From Firmicutes bacterium UBA4881 (GTDB taxonomy: Bacteria; Bacillota; DTU065), in NCBI GenBank assembly GCA_002399235.1, contig DHDH01000008.1, positions 1,956-17,154 on the forward strand: a DNA stretch of 15,199 nt. The letters are read 5' to 3'. This document shows positions 1 through 7,563 of the stretch, one piece after another. The position numbers were made by a program, and so were the translations under genes. Each line of letters begins with the position of its first letter. Position 1 is the first letter of the stretch. Under the pieces are notes generated by a model, which worked only from the letters and a program-made list of their open reading frames with translations, ran no database searches and was not told the origin of the DNA.

Positions 1-1
1 A

Positions 2-154
2 GAACTGGTTAGTCATCTTATGCGAAATAATGTCCGGGGTATTTCCTATCATTATCCAGGCCAGTTATTAGGTGATTATGATAAGGGGAAAACCGAAGAG
101 GAAATTAAGAATATTATTATAAATGGATTTGTGGAGCGGGAAACGAAGAAATGA
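2..154 (+). CDS. C-terminal fragment of an unrecognised protein
   Basis: An open frame runs in from the left edge and stops at TGA 152-154, giving the last 50 residues of a protein. The visible part ends in a predicted amphipathic helix (KTEEEIKNIIINGF) and a charged tail (ERETKK). The middle has an aromatic and glycine-rich stretch (GISYHYPGQLLGDY). I do not recognise the family from this fragment. It lies 132 bases upstream of the GyrI-like gene on the same strand. A possible promoter at 181-209 between the two suggests they need not be cotranscribed. The absence of other stops and the sensible residue composition support a real coding end. Confidence 0.55.
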   Translation, partial: ELVSHLMRNNVRGISYHYPGQLLGDYDKGKTEEEIKNIIINGFVERETKK

Positions 155-180
155 GATAGCTGCATTAGTATTGGAAGTTT

Positions 181-209
181 TTGCTAGAAGCAGTCAAAAA
201 AATTAATAA
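181..209 (+). promoter_or_regulatory. Possible sigma-A promoter of the GyrI-like gene
   Basis: TTGCTA (181-186) and TAATAA (204-209) are separated by 17 bases, lying about 80 bases before the GTG start at 287. The match to TTGACA/TATAAT is moderate in an AT-rich background, so this is only a candidate. Confidence 0.25.
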
Positions 210-286
210 TCGACAAAGGAATAAGTCTATATCAACTCAACTTATGTAGTAGGAGATAAGTTTAAATTGCTAGGAGGGAACCCCAA

Positions 287-793
287 GTGGATATTGTCAA
301 AATTTATAAAGAAAAAATGCCCTCGTTAAGACTTATTGGTAAACGATATACTGATGCAGATAGAGCTCCAAACGGAAGTTTTAGTAATAAGTGGGGAGAA
401 TGGTTTGCAAACGGTTGGTTCGATGAGATTGAGAAGTTAGGTGCCTTAAAAGAAAATGGCGATGCTTACTTTGGGGTTATGCGTTGTGCAAACAACGATT
501 TTGAATACTGGATAGGTATGTTTTTTCCTCAAAACACACCTGCTCCAGAAGGGTTTTCTTTTGTTGATATTCAAGCTAGGGAGATGGCTACTTGTTGGCT
601 TTACGGTAAAGAAGATACTGGAGAACTTTATGGATTTGATGCCCATAATCAATCTTTAGAAAAGATCCAAGAACAAGGTTGGCAAATAGATGATAATCCC
701 TGGTATATCGAAAGGTATAATTGCCCCCGTTTTACCACACCAGACGAAAATGGCAAGGTAATCTTAGACTATTGTATATATCTAAAGGGATAA
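287..793 (+). CDS. GyrI-like / AraC effector-binding domain protein
   Basis: A stand-alone protein of 168 residues resembling the GyrI-like small-molecule-binding superfamily (the effector-binding domain of AraC/MerR-type regulators and GyrI/Rob). Family-like features are the opening VKIYKEKMPSLRLIGKRY, the central segment AYFGVMR followed by FEYWIGMFF, and the closing strand VILDYCIYLKG. There is no helix-turn-helix, so it is not a regulator by itself. Members of this fold bind hydrophobic or cationic ligands, or bind partner proteins, in the cytoplasm. The start is GTG 287, set by AGGAGGG at 272-278 eight bases upstream. It stands alone, followed by almost 500 bases without a gene. Its ligand cannot be read from sequence. 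Confidence 0.8.
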   Translation: MDIVKIYKEKMPSLRLIGKRYTDADRAPNGSFSNKWGEWFANGWFDEIEKLGALKENGDAYFGVMRCANNDFEYWIGMFFPQNTPAPEGFSFVDIQAREMATCWLYGKEDTGELYGFDAHNQSLEKIQEQGWQIDDNPWYIERYNCPRFTTPDENGKVILDYCIYLKG

Positions 794-1278
794 AATTCGG
801 TTGTGTTGCTTTTTTACATGCCATCCTCACAATATGGTTAATTTATGCGAAATAGCAAGATATGGTGGAGACTATAAATTACGTGGTAGCAAGTCAAGTA
901 ATTAAAGAGGTTTCCCTTGTATAGATCATAGTATTGAATTTCATCTTTGCAAAACGCTTTAATTTTTTTACCTTTCTATTATGGGCCTAATTCTTACTGC
1001 ATCTTTTTGATCACACATGTCAAATTTCTTATAAAGAAGTCGATTGCTATATGCAGTCGACTTCTTTATTGGTGTCATGCATGTTGATATTAAAAATAAT
1101 ATTTTGATGGCTAACTTGGTAGCAAGAGAAACAAGTACTGTTTTTGCGATTTATTCCGTCAAAATAATAATTTTAGTGAAGAAAGTTATTAAAATAAAGG
1201 TGGAATTTATATCTCGAGTAAGATATGTACAAGATGGGCGATTACATTAAAAGGGTTTTCCGTTGGGGAGGGTTTAAC
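794..1278. other. Intergenic region without a convincing gene
   Basis: This stretch separates the GyrI-like gene from the lipoprotein cluster. It contains the strong hairpin at 1032-1068. I see no long coding frame with a ribosome-binding site. The open frame over 1044-1250 lacks a ribosome-binding site and starts inside the hairpin. A weak promoter-like pair for the lipoprotein genes (TTGCGA 1144-1149 and AATAAT 1166-1171) is possible but not convincing. Confidence 0.6.
1032..1068 (+). terminator. Strong hairpin, probable terminator
   Basis: A 12-bp perfect stem (TAAAGAAGTCGA 1032-1043 with TCGACTTCTTTA 1057-1068) is extended by a G-U pair and three further pairs around a five-base loop. 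The 3' arm is U-rich but no long U tract follows, so termination may be inefficient. It lies about 240 bases after the GyrI-like gene and insulates the lipoprotein cluster. The arms are nearly symmetric, so it could act in either direction. Confidence 0.5.
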
Positions 1279-2784
1279 ATGAAAAGAAAACGATATCATA
1301 TCCTTTTGTTTCTAGTTCCACTTATGTTTCTAACGGGTTGTTTATTTACGGGTAGTAGTTTAGATGTAACGGTTGATATACCATTCCTTAACGATACTCC
1401 ATTATCTGTGGTTCTAGTAGCGAGTAGAAGAGATGGTCAAAGAGTAGCTGCACCAATGAAAAAGAAAGATACTATCTACACTGGTAGATTATCGCGACTC
1501 GAACCAGGAGAATGGTCATTATCTGTTGACTTTGAATATAAGGAAATTGTTGTTGGCTCTGAAACCTTAGTTAGTAAGATTAATGTGGGTAAAGAAAGAA
1601 AGTCTCTCAAGTTTGCCTTAACTTCAAAATTAAATGAGGATCCTAACTTAATTGGACCTATCGAGGTACCTGCTATAAGCCAGGTAGGTGATAGAGTTAT
1701 CCTTAAAGAATCCAGGCCGGGTTTAGCAAATAAGCTTAATTGGAGACTGGTTTATAAACCATATGGGAGTATGCCTCAGTTCACAGAGAGCGAGAATGAG
1801 GCTTCTTTGATATGCGATAAAGAAGGTCAATATATTGTCGAAGCTTATGTCAAAACAGCTACTACTTATTCAATTCAATATATCTTTATTAACAGTGTTA
1901 ATTCCTTTGAGTACTTAAGCTATTCAGCTAAGAAAGCTGAATATAGCAATGGTATCATTTACCTTTTGACTAAAAATCAAGAGTTACTATCTATTAATTC
2001 AGAGGGAATAAAGTCTTTAGCAGTTGGTGAAAAAATTGATTCTTTTGTGATCGATGCAACAGGAAGCAGAGCAGCATTTGTTTGTAATAATTCCTTATTA
2101 TTATGGGATCTGGTAAATGATAGAGAAATTCAAAGGTTTGGTTTGGATGATAGTGTTGTTACGGTTCATTTATTGTACGATGATTTTATTGTATTCCAAG
2201 TCAACGATCAACTAAGGTCTCTCTCTATAAAAGATGGTGAACTACAGAATCTATTCTATAAGGCTGACAGTGTAGCAATGCTTCCAGAGTCCCAGGTATT
2301 TGCATCTGTTGGCAAAGGGGTAGAATCGAGACTTTATATTTGGGATAAAATCCAGGGGGTTATGATATCTGGAGCATCCGATTATTCTTCGAACAGCGAC
2401 TTTGATAATGTTTATATTTGGGGCCTTTCGCAAGGCCGTTTTATGGAAAGCTCGGGACGAGTTTTGTGGGTAGACTCTAATATTAAAAAACTTAGACCTG
2501 CGAATCAGAAAGTTATTCGAGATGATGAGCAGATACAATGCTTAGAACGAGATCAGGAAAAGGTAATATTTGCTAAAAAGTCACCGATGTTTTCAGAGTT
2601 AATTATTGCTAGCGAAGATAATTTACAGACTGAATATGAAATGGATTTGCCGACAATAAAAACTGAAGCTGGGATATGGGAAGGTGCGCTTCCTTTAGCA
2701 TGTGGATATTTAAACGACAAGATAGTTGTTTTAGTATCAGTTCCTGATAAAGACGAAGTTGCTTTAGTCTACTATTCTCGTTAG
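1279..2784 (+). CDS. Lipoprotein with PKD/Ig-like domain and beta-propeller-like half (paralog 1)
   Basis: Predicted lipoprotein of 501 residues. A basic N-terminus (MKRKR) and hydrophobic segment lead to the lipobox LTGC, with Cys21 the predicted diacylglyceryl attachment site, so the protein should sit on the outer face of the membrane. Residues 28-115 look like an all-beta domain with the turn LEPGEWSLSVDF. Residues about 125-205 resemble a PKD/Ig-like domain with W155 and the KPYGS motif at 160-164. From about 210 to the end, repeated short strands (such as LLLWDLVNDREIQRF and RLYIWDK) suggest a beta-propeller. The start is ATG 1279 because GGGGAGGG precedes it and the signal peptide begins there; an in-frame ATG at 1225 lacks a ribosome-binding site. 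First of three tandem paralogs, with the next gene 16 bases on. No enzyme motif is visible. Function unknown: surface binding or scaffolding is a guess. Confidence 0.8.
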   Translation: MKRKRYHILLFLVPLMFLTGCLFTGSSLDVTVDIPFLNDTPLSVVLVASRRDGQRVAAPMKKKDTIYTGRLSRLEPGEWSLSVDFEYKEIVVGSETLVSKINVGKERKSLKFALTSKLNEDPNLIGPIEVPAISQVGDRVILKESRPGLANKLNWRLVYKPYGSMPQFTESENEASLICDKEGQYIVEAYVKTATTYSIQYIFINSVNSFEYLSYSAKKAEYSNGIIYLLTKNQELLSINSEGIKSLAVGEKIDSFVIDATGSRAAFVCNNSLLLWDLVNDREIQRFGLDDSVVTVHLLYDDFIVFQVNDQLRSLSIKDGELQNLFYKADSVAMLPESQVFASVGKGVESRLYIWDKIQGVMISGASDYSSNSDFDNVYIWGLSQGRFMESSGRVLWVDSNIKKLRPANQKVIRDDEQIQCLERDQEKVIFAKKSPMFSELIIASEDNLQTEYEMDLPTIKTEAGIWEGALPLACGYLNDKIVVLVSVPDKDEVALVYYSR

Positions 2785-2800
2785 GAAGGTGGCTAAGATA

Positions 2801-4318
2801 ATGAAAAAAAAGATTGCTTATTTAGTGCTAATACTCTGCTTCCTTCTTTCTGGTTGTAAAAAAGAAACAGAAAGATATGTAGTCGATATAAAGATTGATC
2901 TTTCCCCCATAAGAAGAGATCTATATGATGGAGCTATTGTCCAGATTAAAGATAAAGCTAATGTCATAACTGTACCTCTAGAACTTAACCAAAGTTTGGG
3001 AAGTGTCAAAAATTTGCAGCTTCCTTCAGGGATATATACACTAACAGTTACCTTTTTTGCCGGTACCAATCAAATCTATCGCTGCCCTGTTAATGAAATG
3101 TTACCTATAAAACAAGGCTATATATTACCACCAGTTCTTTCGTTATTAATAGATGATGATGAACAAAAGTTATTCCCAGTTGTTATAGGGCCACTGCTTT
3201 CGTCAACAGGTGAAAAAGTAACTTTAGATGGTTCACTAAGTAGAGGTAATAGTGAACTCACGTATACATGGTCAGTCAATAAAAAGCCCAAAAACAGTGA
3301 TTTACCTGAGATATTAGGCACTGGTAGTAGAATCGAATTGGAGTTAAATCAAATTGGTACCTATGAGTTTGTTTTAACTATTGAAGACGGTGTAAATAGA
3401 GAATTCATCATACATGAAGTTGATGTTGCTGATGGATGGCTAACGTTTGGCGAACCAATTATAGATATTGTTGCTATCGCAAATAATTCTTTAGCAATTC
3501 TACATGGGCTTCCTAGTAAATTAAGTATTTATAACAGTATCGGCATGCGGACAATCGATATAAACGATGATTGCTTTAAATTAGCGGCAACAAAAAAGAG
3601 CAACATAATTGCTGCGCTTTCAAATTCGAGCGTTTATATTTTTGACCTAGCTAATTTAGAAATTATCGATCAAACAAACGACTTCGCGATGCAAGGTACT
3701 ATAGCTATTACCGATAAAAACCATGTTTTTATGGGAGTTAATGATGGATACGCCGGTTCTAAATTAACGTATTGGACTTTTGAGCAAGGATTTGTTGCTA
3801 ACAATAATGCACTTGTGTCTTCTTACGATCAATTATTTAGTGTTGGAGAAAGATTATTTTCTGTTAATCCCAATGATATCCTCGAATATTTATTAGATGA
3901 AACAGGGTTACCAACGGGTAAGTGTAACATGACAATAGTTCAAAATGTTAGAGCTCTCAATGATGATTGGTTGGTTACAAGTCAAAGGACCCTTTATAAA
4001 TTATTTCCTGATTCAAAAATCGGTGTGTTTTTTGATTTGGGTTTTGGAAATAGTTTTGTTATGGGAGCATTATCTGGAGATTATGGAGCTTTTGTGGTTG
4101 AGGACCATAATAACTATGACTTAGAGATTTATAACATTAAAACAGGAAAACTAACTAGAGCTTGGCTAGCACCAATGTTTGCACCAAGAAATAATAAAAT
4201 TTGTAAAGTAGAATTTTTAGAAGATAACACTTTAAGCGTTTTATATGAACCAGGGCCATATGCTAAATTTAGTGAAGCGGTTATTGGTTTCTATGAATGT
4301 GAGGAAAGTACCTTGTAA
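2801..4318 (+). CDS. Lipoprotein with PKD/Ig-like domain and beta-propeller-like half (paralog 2)
   Basis: Predicted lipoprotein of 505 residues. The signal segment MKKKIAYLVLILCFLLSGC places the lipid-modified cysteine at 19. Residues 25-110 form a beta-rich domain with the turn LPSGIYTLTVTF, matching paralog 1. Residues 128-208 are the clearest PKD-like domain of the three: VTLDGSLS, then YTWSVNKKPKNS with W157, then GTYEFVLTIEDG. The remaining 295 residues are short alternating strands consistent with a beta-propeller (such as VYIFDLANLEIID and DLEIYNIKTGKL). I chose ATG 2801, eight bases after AGGAAGGTGG at 2783-2792; the GTG at 2789 lies inside that ribosome-binding site. The site overlaps the stop of the gene before, so the pair is probably cotranscribed and translationally linked. 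Confidence 0.8.
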   Translation: MKKKIAYLVLILCFLLSGCKKETERYVVDIKIDLSPIRRDLYDGAIVQIKDKANVITVPLELNQSLGSVKNLQLPSGIYTLTVTFFAGTNQIYRCPVNEMLPIKQGYILPPVLSLLIDDDEQKLFPVVIGPLLSSTGEKVTLDGSLSRGNSELTYTWSVNKKPKNSDLPEILGTGSRIELELNQIGTYEFVLTIEDGVNREFIIHEVDVADGWLTFGEPIIDIVAIANNSLAILHGLPSKLSIYNSIGMRTIDINDDCFKLAATKKSNIIAALSNSSVYIFDLANLEIIDQTNDFAMQGTIAITDKNHVFMGVNDGYAGSKLTYWTFEQGFVANNNALVSSYDQLFSVGERLFSVNPNDILEYLLDETGLPTGKCNMTIVQNVRALNDDWLVTSQRTLYKLFPDSKIGVFFDLGFGNSFVMGALSGDYGAFVVEDHNNYDLEIYNIKTGKLTRAWLAPMFAPRNNKICKVEFLEDNTLSVLYEPGPYAKFSEAVIGFYECEESTL

Positions 4319-4332
4319 GGGGTTGATGCAAA

Positions 4333-5796
4333 ATGAGAAAGCTAAACTTGTTCATTTTACTGCTGGGTATCTGCCTAATATTGACAGGATGCTTAAAAAA
4401 ACAGGCTTTTATTGATAAAGCTGCTATAACCATAGAACTAGTTTTTACAGATTCGGTCGAAAAAGATATATCAGATATATATTTGAACCTAATTTACTCA
4501 GGTCAAACGATCGAGTTACCCGTCAAAAGGCAAGGTAATAGAGCATCAATAACTTTATTGGATATTCCTATTGGCCTCTATAAAGTAGAGGTAACTGCTT
4601 GGCATAAGGAAAGTAGCTACAATCAAAAAGTGGGTATGTTTACTATCGATGGACACGAAAAAAATAGTAAAGTGAGTTTTGATGTCTATTCTTTTATCAA
4701 CGAAGAATTCGCGTTTAAATTTCCTATTTTAGCTGGAGTCGGAGAGAATATTGCCGTTGAAGCAATTTCTAAAGAAAGTGTCTCAGGTTATACATGGGTT
4801 TTAGAAGAAAAACCTATTGGCAGCAATGTTGTTGTTAATTCGAACGGGTTACTTTGTAAATTTGTGCCTGATTTACCTGGTGATTATACTGTTAGAATCA
4901 AAAAAGAAAATAGTTCCTCTACCTATACACCAATAACAATAAATGTTTACGAGGAAGCACATCAATTGGGTTCAGATATCTTAATAGTAGAAAATATTGA
5001 AGGAACTTCAAAACTTGTTGCTGCCACATACAATAATAAGTTATTTATACAAGATGAAAATGGGATCTTGGCGGAGGCAAACTTTGATGGTTATCCTCTG
5101 TGTATCTCGACATTACCAGGGTCAATTTTTTTAGCCACATCAAGTAAATTATATCAATTTTCGCCTACTGGGCTTGCTGAAGAAAGGTCTTGGGATATTG
5201 TAGCTAATAGTATCTTGGCGCTAAATGGTAAACTTTTGGTTGCTAAGAATAATCAAACAGTTGTAGTTATAGACGAAAATAATGAGGAAAGTATCTTACT
5301 TGAAGGTCTAGTGTATTTTTGGTATAAATCGCCTGACCATAAACAAGCTTTTATCAAGTCTAGTAAAGGTTTGTATTACCTTTCTACCGATAATATGATT
5401 CTTAAACCATGCCAGCCGTTTATAGACGAAAGAGAAACTTATTGGTTTGACAATAATATAATTTGTTCTAATAATCAGCTTGGTAATATTGTAGTTGGTC
5501 CAGAAGATGTTAAAATAGATTATTCCTATTTTTGTAATCTTGATTTTATACCTGCTCGCAATTTGGCAAACGGTAATATGGTAGGTTGTAGCAGATATAA
5601 TTTTGGTTTGGAGTTTGTTACAAAGCCTTTTGAAGGTGAAATGAAAACTATTGGCAGAATAAAATTTAATATCCAATCTGGGTGGTCTCAATTAAGTTCT
5701 GTCTGGTATGATGATTCTAGTAAACAGATTTATTGTATTTTGTGGCATCCAATAGTTACAGGTGAGGCTTACCTTGTAAGGTATTCTGTGAACTAA
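4333..5796 (+). CDS. Lipoprotein with PKD/Ig-like domain and beta-propeller-like half (paralog 3)
   Basis: Predicted lipoprotein of 487 residues. The signal peptide ends in LTGC with Cys20 as lipidation site. A beta-rich domain covers about 28-120, with IPIGLYKVEVTAW equivalent to the turn in the other two. A PKD-like domain covers about 128-206, with W155, KPIGS at 160-164 and the typical FVPDLPGDYTVRI. The C-terminal half has propeller-like strands (LYQFSPTGLAEERSWDI, VVVIDENNEESI). The ribosome-binding site AAGGGG (4317-4322) overlaps the stop of paralog 2, and the ATG follows 14 bases after that stop. Tandem order, equal architecture and strongly diverged sequences indicate old duplications. 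A terminator 30 bases after the stop closes the unit. Confidence 0.8.
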   Translation: MRKLNLFILLLGICLILTGCLKKQAFIDKAAITIELVFTDSVEKDISDIYLNLIYSGQTIELPVKRQGNRASITLLDIPIGLYKVEVTAWHKESSYNQKVGMFTIDGHEKNSKVSFDVYSFINEEFAFKFPILAGVGENIAVEAISKESVSGYTWVLEEKPIGSNVVVNSNGLLCKFVPDLPGDYTVRIKKENSSSTYTPITINVYEEAHQLGSDILIVENIEGTSKLVAATYNNKLFIQDENGILAEANFDGYPLCISTLPGSIFLATSSKLYQFSPTGLAEERSWDIVANSILALNGKLLVAKNNQTVVVIDENNEESILLEGLVYFWYKSPDHKQAFIKSSKGLYYLSTDNMILKPCQPFIDERETYWFDNNIICSNNQLGNIVVGPEDVKIDYSYFCNLDFIPARNLANGNMVGCSRYNFGLEFVTKPFEGEMKTIGRIKFNIQSGWSQLSSVWYDDSSKQIYCILWHPIVTGEAYLVRYSVN

Positions 5797-5825
5797 CTCC
5801 CTGAAAAAACAACAAAAATTTTGTC

Positions 5826-5865
5826 CTGAAACCTATCCTCAAAAAGGTAGGTTTCAGTTTTTTTT
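5826..5865 (+). terminator. Intrinsic terminator of the lipoprotein cluster
   Basis: A perfect 10-bp stem (CTGAAACCTA 5826-5835 with TAGGTTTCAG 5848-5857), extended by two G-C pairs across a one-base bulge, is followed directly by eight T (5858-5865). It starts 30 bases after the stop of paralog 3. This is a textbook Rho-independent terminator. Confidence 0.9.
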
Positions 5866-5917
5866 AGGTGGCGAAAATTAACTTTATTATTTCAAGAAGA
5901 TATCTTAGGTCCAGTTA

Positions 5918-6013
5918 CTTGCTCTTCCTTATCTGGTAGATTGGTGTGAAAACATGAATTGGTTTTTCTGAAACATTATCAAACCTCAGGCGAATGGTAT
6001 AAGGAAGAGAAAG
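5918..6013. repeat. Inverted repeat, 15-bp arms
   Basis: Arm 5918-5932 (CTTGCTCTTCCTTAT) is the reverse complement of 5999-6013 (ATAAGGAAGAGAAAG) with one mismatch. The arms enclose 66 bases that contain a smaller GGTTT/AAACC pairing. It could be a relic of a small mobile element or an RNA structure; nothing decides between them. Confidence 0.4.
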
Positions 6014-6035
6014 CTTAGGAATCTATACAAGAAAG

Positions 6036-6060
6036 GGCTATTGGAGATTCCCTAATAGCC
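6036..6060 (-). terminator. Possible weak terminator of the minus-strand pair
   Basis: GGCTATT (6036-6042) and AATAGCC (6054-6060) form a 7-bp stem downstream of the cysteine-rich minus-strand gene. On the minus strand the hairpin is followed by CTTTCTTG, a poor U tract. It is the only hairpin found between that gene and the converging lipoprotein terminator. Confidence 0.25.
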
Positions 6061-6229
6061 ACTATTTTATGGGTTCAGATCACTTAAGGTAGATAAAAGC
6101 CTGGGCTCATATCTTTTTCTGATTCCTACCGTTCTGCTAACTTGTTAAGAGAGAAACTTTGTAAATTAAAAGGCATTGATTGGTGATTGGGATACTACTT
6201 AAAACAGGGGATTTGCCTACCTAATACTT

Positions 6230-6553
6230 TCAGCAGTCATGATCTACGTTATCGCAGACCTTCTTCTCTGGTTTATAGAAGAATACTTTAATGACATAGT
6301 CTACACATGAATCTACGCCAAAGAGGAATTGTCCGCACTCATCTGTGAAGGTAAATGTAACTGGAATTAGATCGCAGGCATCAGAACATTTCTTTTTAAA
6401 CAGCTTAACGACGGCATTTTTCGCTGGAGTACCATCTGGGAATTTAACGACGCCATGAATAGCAGCTCTTTTTTCGGGAGCCAATACTAGACATAAATCT
6501 TGTTCTTCATTGTGCTCTAGTTTTACCTCGACTCTTTTTAACTTCCACCCCAT
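6230..6553 (-). CDS. Cysteine-rich carboxypeptidase-regulatory-like (Cna-B-like) domain protein
   Basis: Small protein of 107 residues with no signal peptide. Residues about 32-93 follow the carboxypeptidase-regulatory/Cna-B-like beta-sandwich pattern: IHGVVKFPDGTPAKNAVVKLF, then FTFTDECGQFLFGV, then DYVIKVFF. It is unusual in carrying seven cysteines (21, 56, 60, 73, 83, 100, 107), including a C-terminal cysteine, which suggests metal binding, disulfide cross-linking or assembly into a layer. The ATG at 6551-6553 has AGGAGG nine bases upstream. It begins 20 bases after the stop of the 193-residue gene, so the two are likely one operon. Cysteine-rich small proteins of this kind are common in spore coats of Clostridia, and a sigma-K-like promoter lies upstream of the pair, but a coat role is inference. 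Confidence 0.75.
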   Translation of the reverse strand: MGWKLKRVEVKLEHNEEQDLCLVLAPEKRAAIHGVVKFPDGTPAKNAVVKLFKKKCSDACDLIPVTFTFTDECGQFLFGVDSCVDYVIKVFFYKPEKKVCDNVDHDC

Positions 6554-6573
6554 AAATAGTTGCCTCCTTTTTA

Positions 6574-7155
6574 TTAGACATCATCTTGGTCGATTACTAT
6601 ATCAAGTTCTAGAACATCGTCGCTAGATGCGTTTAAGGATTCGTTAATTTTAAGATCTGTGGTGCTGCCCCAAAAATTCTTCTGGACAATTGACCGGATT
6701 TCCATCTCCATCAATTCAGGGGTTAGATTTTCTTTGGGAACTCCTGACTTTTTAGTTTTTCGTTGTCTTGTAGGTAGACTGGGTTGGTTGACTATTTGAT
6801 TTTTAGGTGTTTTTGCATCGTTTGTATCAGTCGTTACCCTTTCTTTATGACCTTGTAATCTCAATTGTTTAAATGCTTCATCGGGAGGTTCAATGATATA
6901 TTCAATTGTTATGAGATTTTCATCTAAATAGCTTTCAATTTGTTTTAGGTATTGGCTACTGTCTTTCGAGCCAGTACAATAACCCACTACGGCCTGCGCA
7001 ATTTCTTTAGGACATTCAAAGAATATTTTACCGGCTCTGATTGTCGGTGTATTTTCCATTACTTTACTTGATAATACGATGTCTGTATTTTGATTCTCTT
7101 CATAAATAAGGTTTATACTCAAGTCCTTACAAAGTTCCTTAAGAAAATCCCTCAT
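6574..7155 (-). CDS. Unrecognised 193-residue protein with acidic C-terminus
   Basis: I do not recognise this family. Residues 1-100 look like a compact alpha/beta domain (KIFFECPKEIAQAVVGYC around 43-60, then a strand TIEYIIEPP). A hydrophilic linker at about 105-145 is rich in Lys, Thr, Pro and Gln. The C-terminal segment has a short helix (PELMEMEIRSIVQKNFWG) and ends very acidic (DVLELDIVIDQDDV). There is no signal peptide or membrane segment. The start is the ATG whose complement is at 7153-7155, with GGAGG eight bases upstream; an in-frame TTG about 20 codons earlier has no convincing ribosome-binding site. It is first of two genes, with the cysteine-rich protein following after 20 bases. 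The shared promoter candidate resembles sigma-K sites, so a role in sporulation is possible but unproven. Confidence 0.65.
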   Translation of the reverse strand: MRDFLKELCKDLSINLIYEENQNTDIVLSSKVMENTPTIRAGKIFFECPKEIAQAVVGYCTGSKDSSQYLKQIESYLDENLITIEYIIEPPDEAFKQLRLQGHKERVTTDTNDAKTPKNQIVNQPSLPTRQRKTKKSGVPKENLTPELMEMEIRSIVQKNFWGSTTDLKINESLNASSDDVLELDIVIDQDDV

Positions 7156-7261
7156 AAGGTTGACCTCCGCGTTATGAATTTTAGAGATGAACCGAGCATG
7201 TGTTGCATTGATCAAAATAACCTAAGAAGAAGCTAGTGACCTGCATTTTTTTGTCCCAAAA

Positions 7262-7288
7262 TATAATATGTTTTCTCTATATGTATGT
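7262..7288 (-). promoter_or_regulatory. Sigma-K-like promoter candidate
   Basis: On the minus strand, AC (7288-7287) is followed after exactly 16 bases by CATATTATA (7270-7262). This fits the Bacillus sigma-K consensus AC-N16/17-CATAnnnTA. It lies about 107 bases upstream of the 193-residue gene. The elements are short and AT-rich, so chance is a real alternative, and TATTAT within it could also be a sigma-A -10. Confidence 0.35.
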
Positions 7289-7306
7289 GCATTAATAAGG
7301 GCTACC

Positions 7307-7434
7307 TAAGAATCATCCTTTTTATAAACTTACTAAAAATGCCTAAAGTAATATCATATGAATCATTCTCTACATCAGGTGTCTATAATTGGCAATAGTT
7401 GGGTTAAAATGCAGAGTAAGAAAGATGATTCTTA
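7307..7434. repeat. MITE-like element with imperfect terminal inverted repeats
   Basis: TAAGAATCATC at 7307-7317 is perfectly inverted at 7424-7434. The similarity extends to 18 bases with two mismatches (7307-7324 and 7417-7434), making a 128-bp unit without coding capacity. Both ends carry a TA dinucleotide, as expected for elements that insert at TA. No second copy is in the window, so mobility is not shown. Confidence 0.35.
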
Positions 7435-7563
7435 ATATTATTTATGAAAAAGAGAAGGTGATCATGAATGTTTTTGGTAATAAGTAGGAGAGAAGTTGTA
7501 GTAATCTTCTCTGTTTGGAGTATTTAACTTTAGAAATCTAGAAAACGATTCATCACTAATTAT

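Larger units (their letters stand above)
5866..6229. other. Intergenic region with inverted repeats, no gene seen
   Basis: No open frame with a ribosome-binding site is visible between the converging lipoprotein cluster and the minus-strand pair. It holds a long imperfect inverted repeat (5918-5932 and 5999-6013) and a shorter hairpin (6036-6060). Confidence 0.6.
7216..7560. other. Intergenic region between divergent-facing unit and leuS terminator
   Basis: This stretch holds the sigma-K-like promoter candidate for the minus-strand pair, the MITE-like inverted repeat and a plus-strand mini-ORF (7468-7527, 19 codons) behind GAAGGTGATC. No ordinary-sized gene is present. A 7-bp hairpin at 7489-7512 overlaps the mini-ORF. 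Confidence 0.5.

Noticed and set aside
1044..1250. Plus-strand open frame of 68 codons upstream of the lipoproteins
   Set aside because: It starts inside the strong hairpin, has no ribosome-binding site and has low-complexity AT-rich composition.
2251..2538. Minus-strand open frame inside lipoprotein paralog 1
   Set aside because: Lies entirely antisense to a well-supported gene with no ribosome-binding site or recognisable domain; the same holds for the antisense frames in paralogs 2 and 3 and in leuS.
5866..6229. Transposase or gene remnant in the intergenic region
   Set aside because: All frames are interrupted by stops and no recognisable transposase motif could be read.
7441..7490. Seven-codon frame starting at ATG 7464
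   Set aside because: The ATG is only three bases after the ribosome-binding site; the overlapping ATG at 7468 has better spacing and a longer frame.
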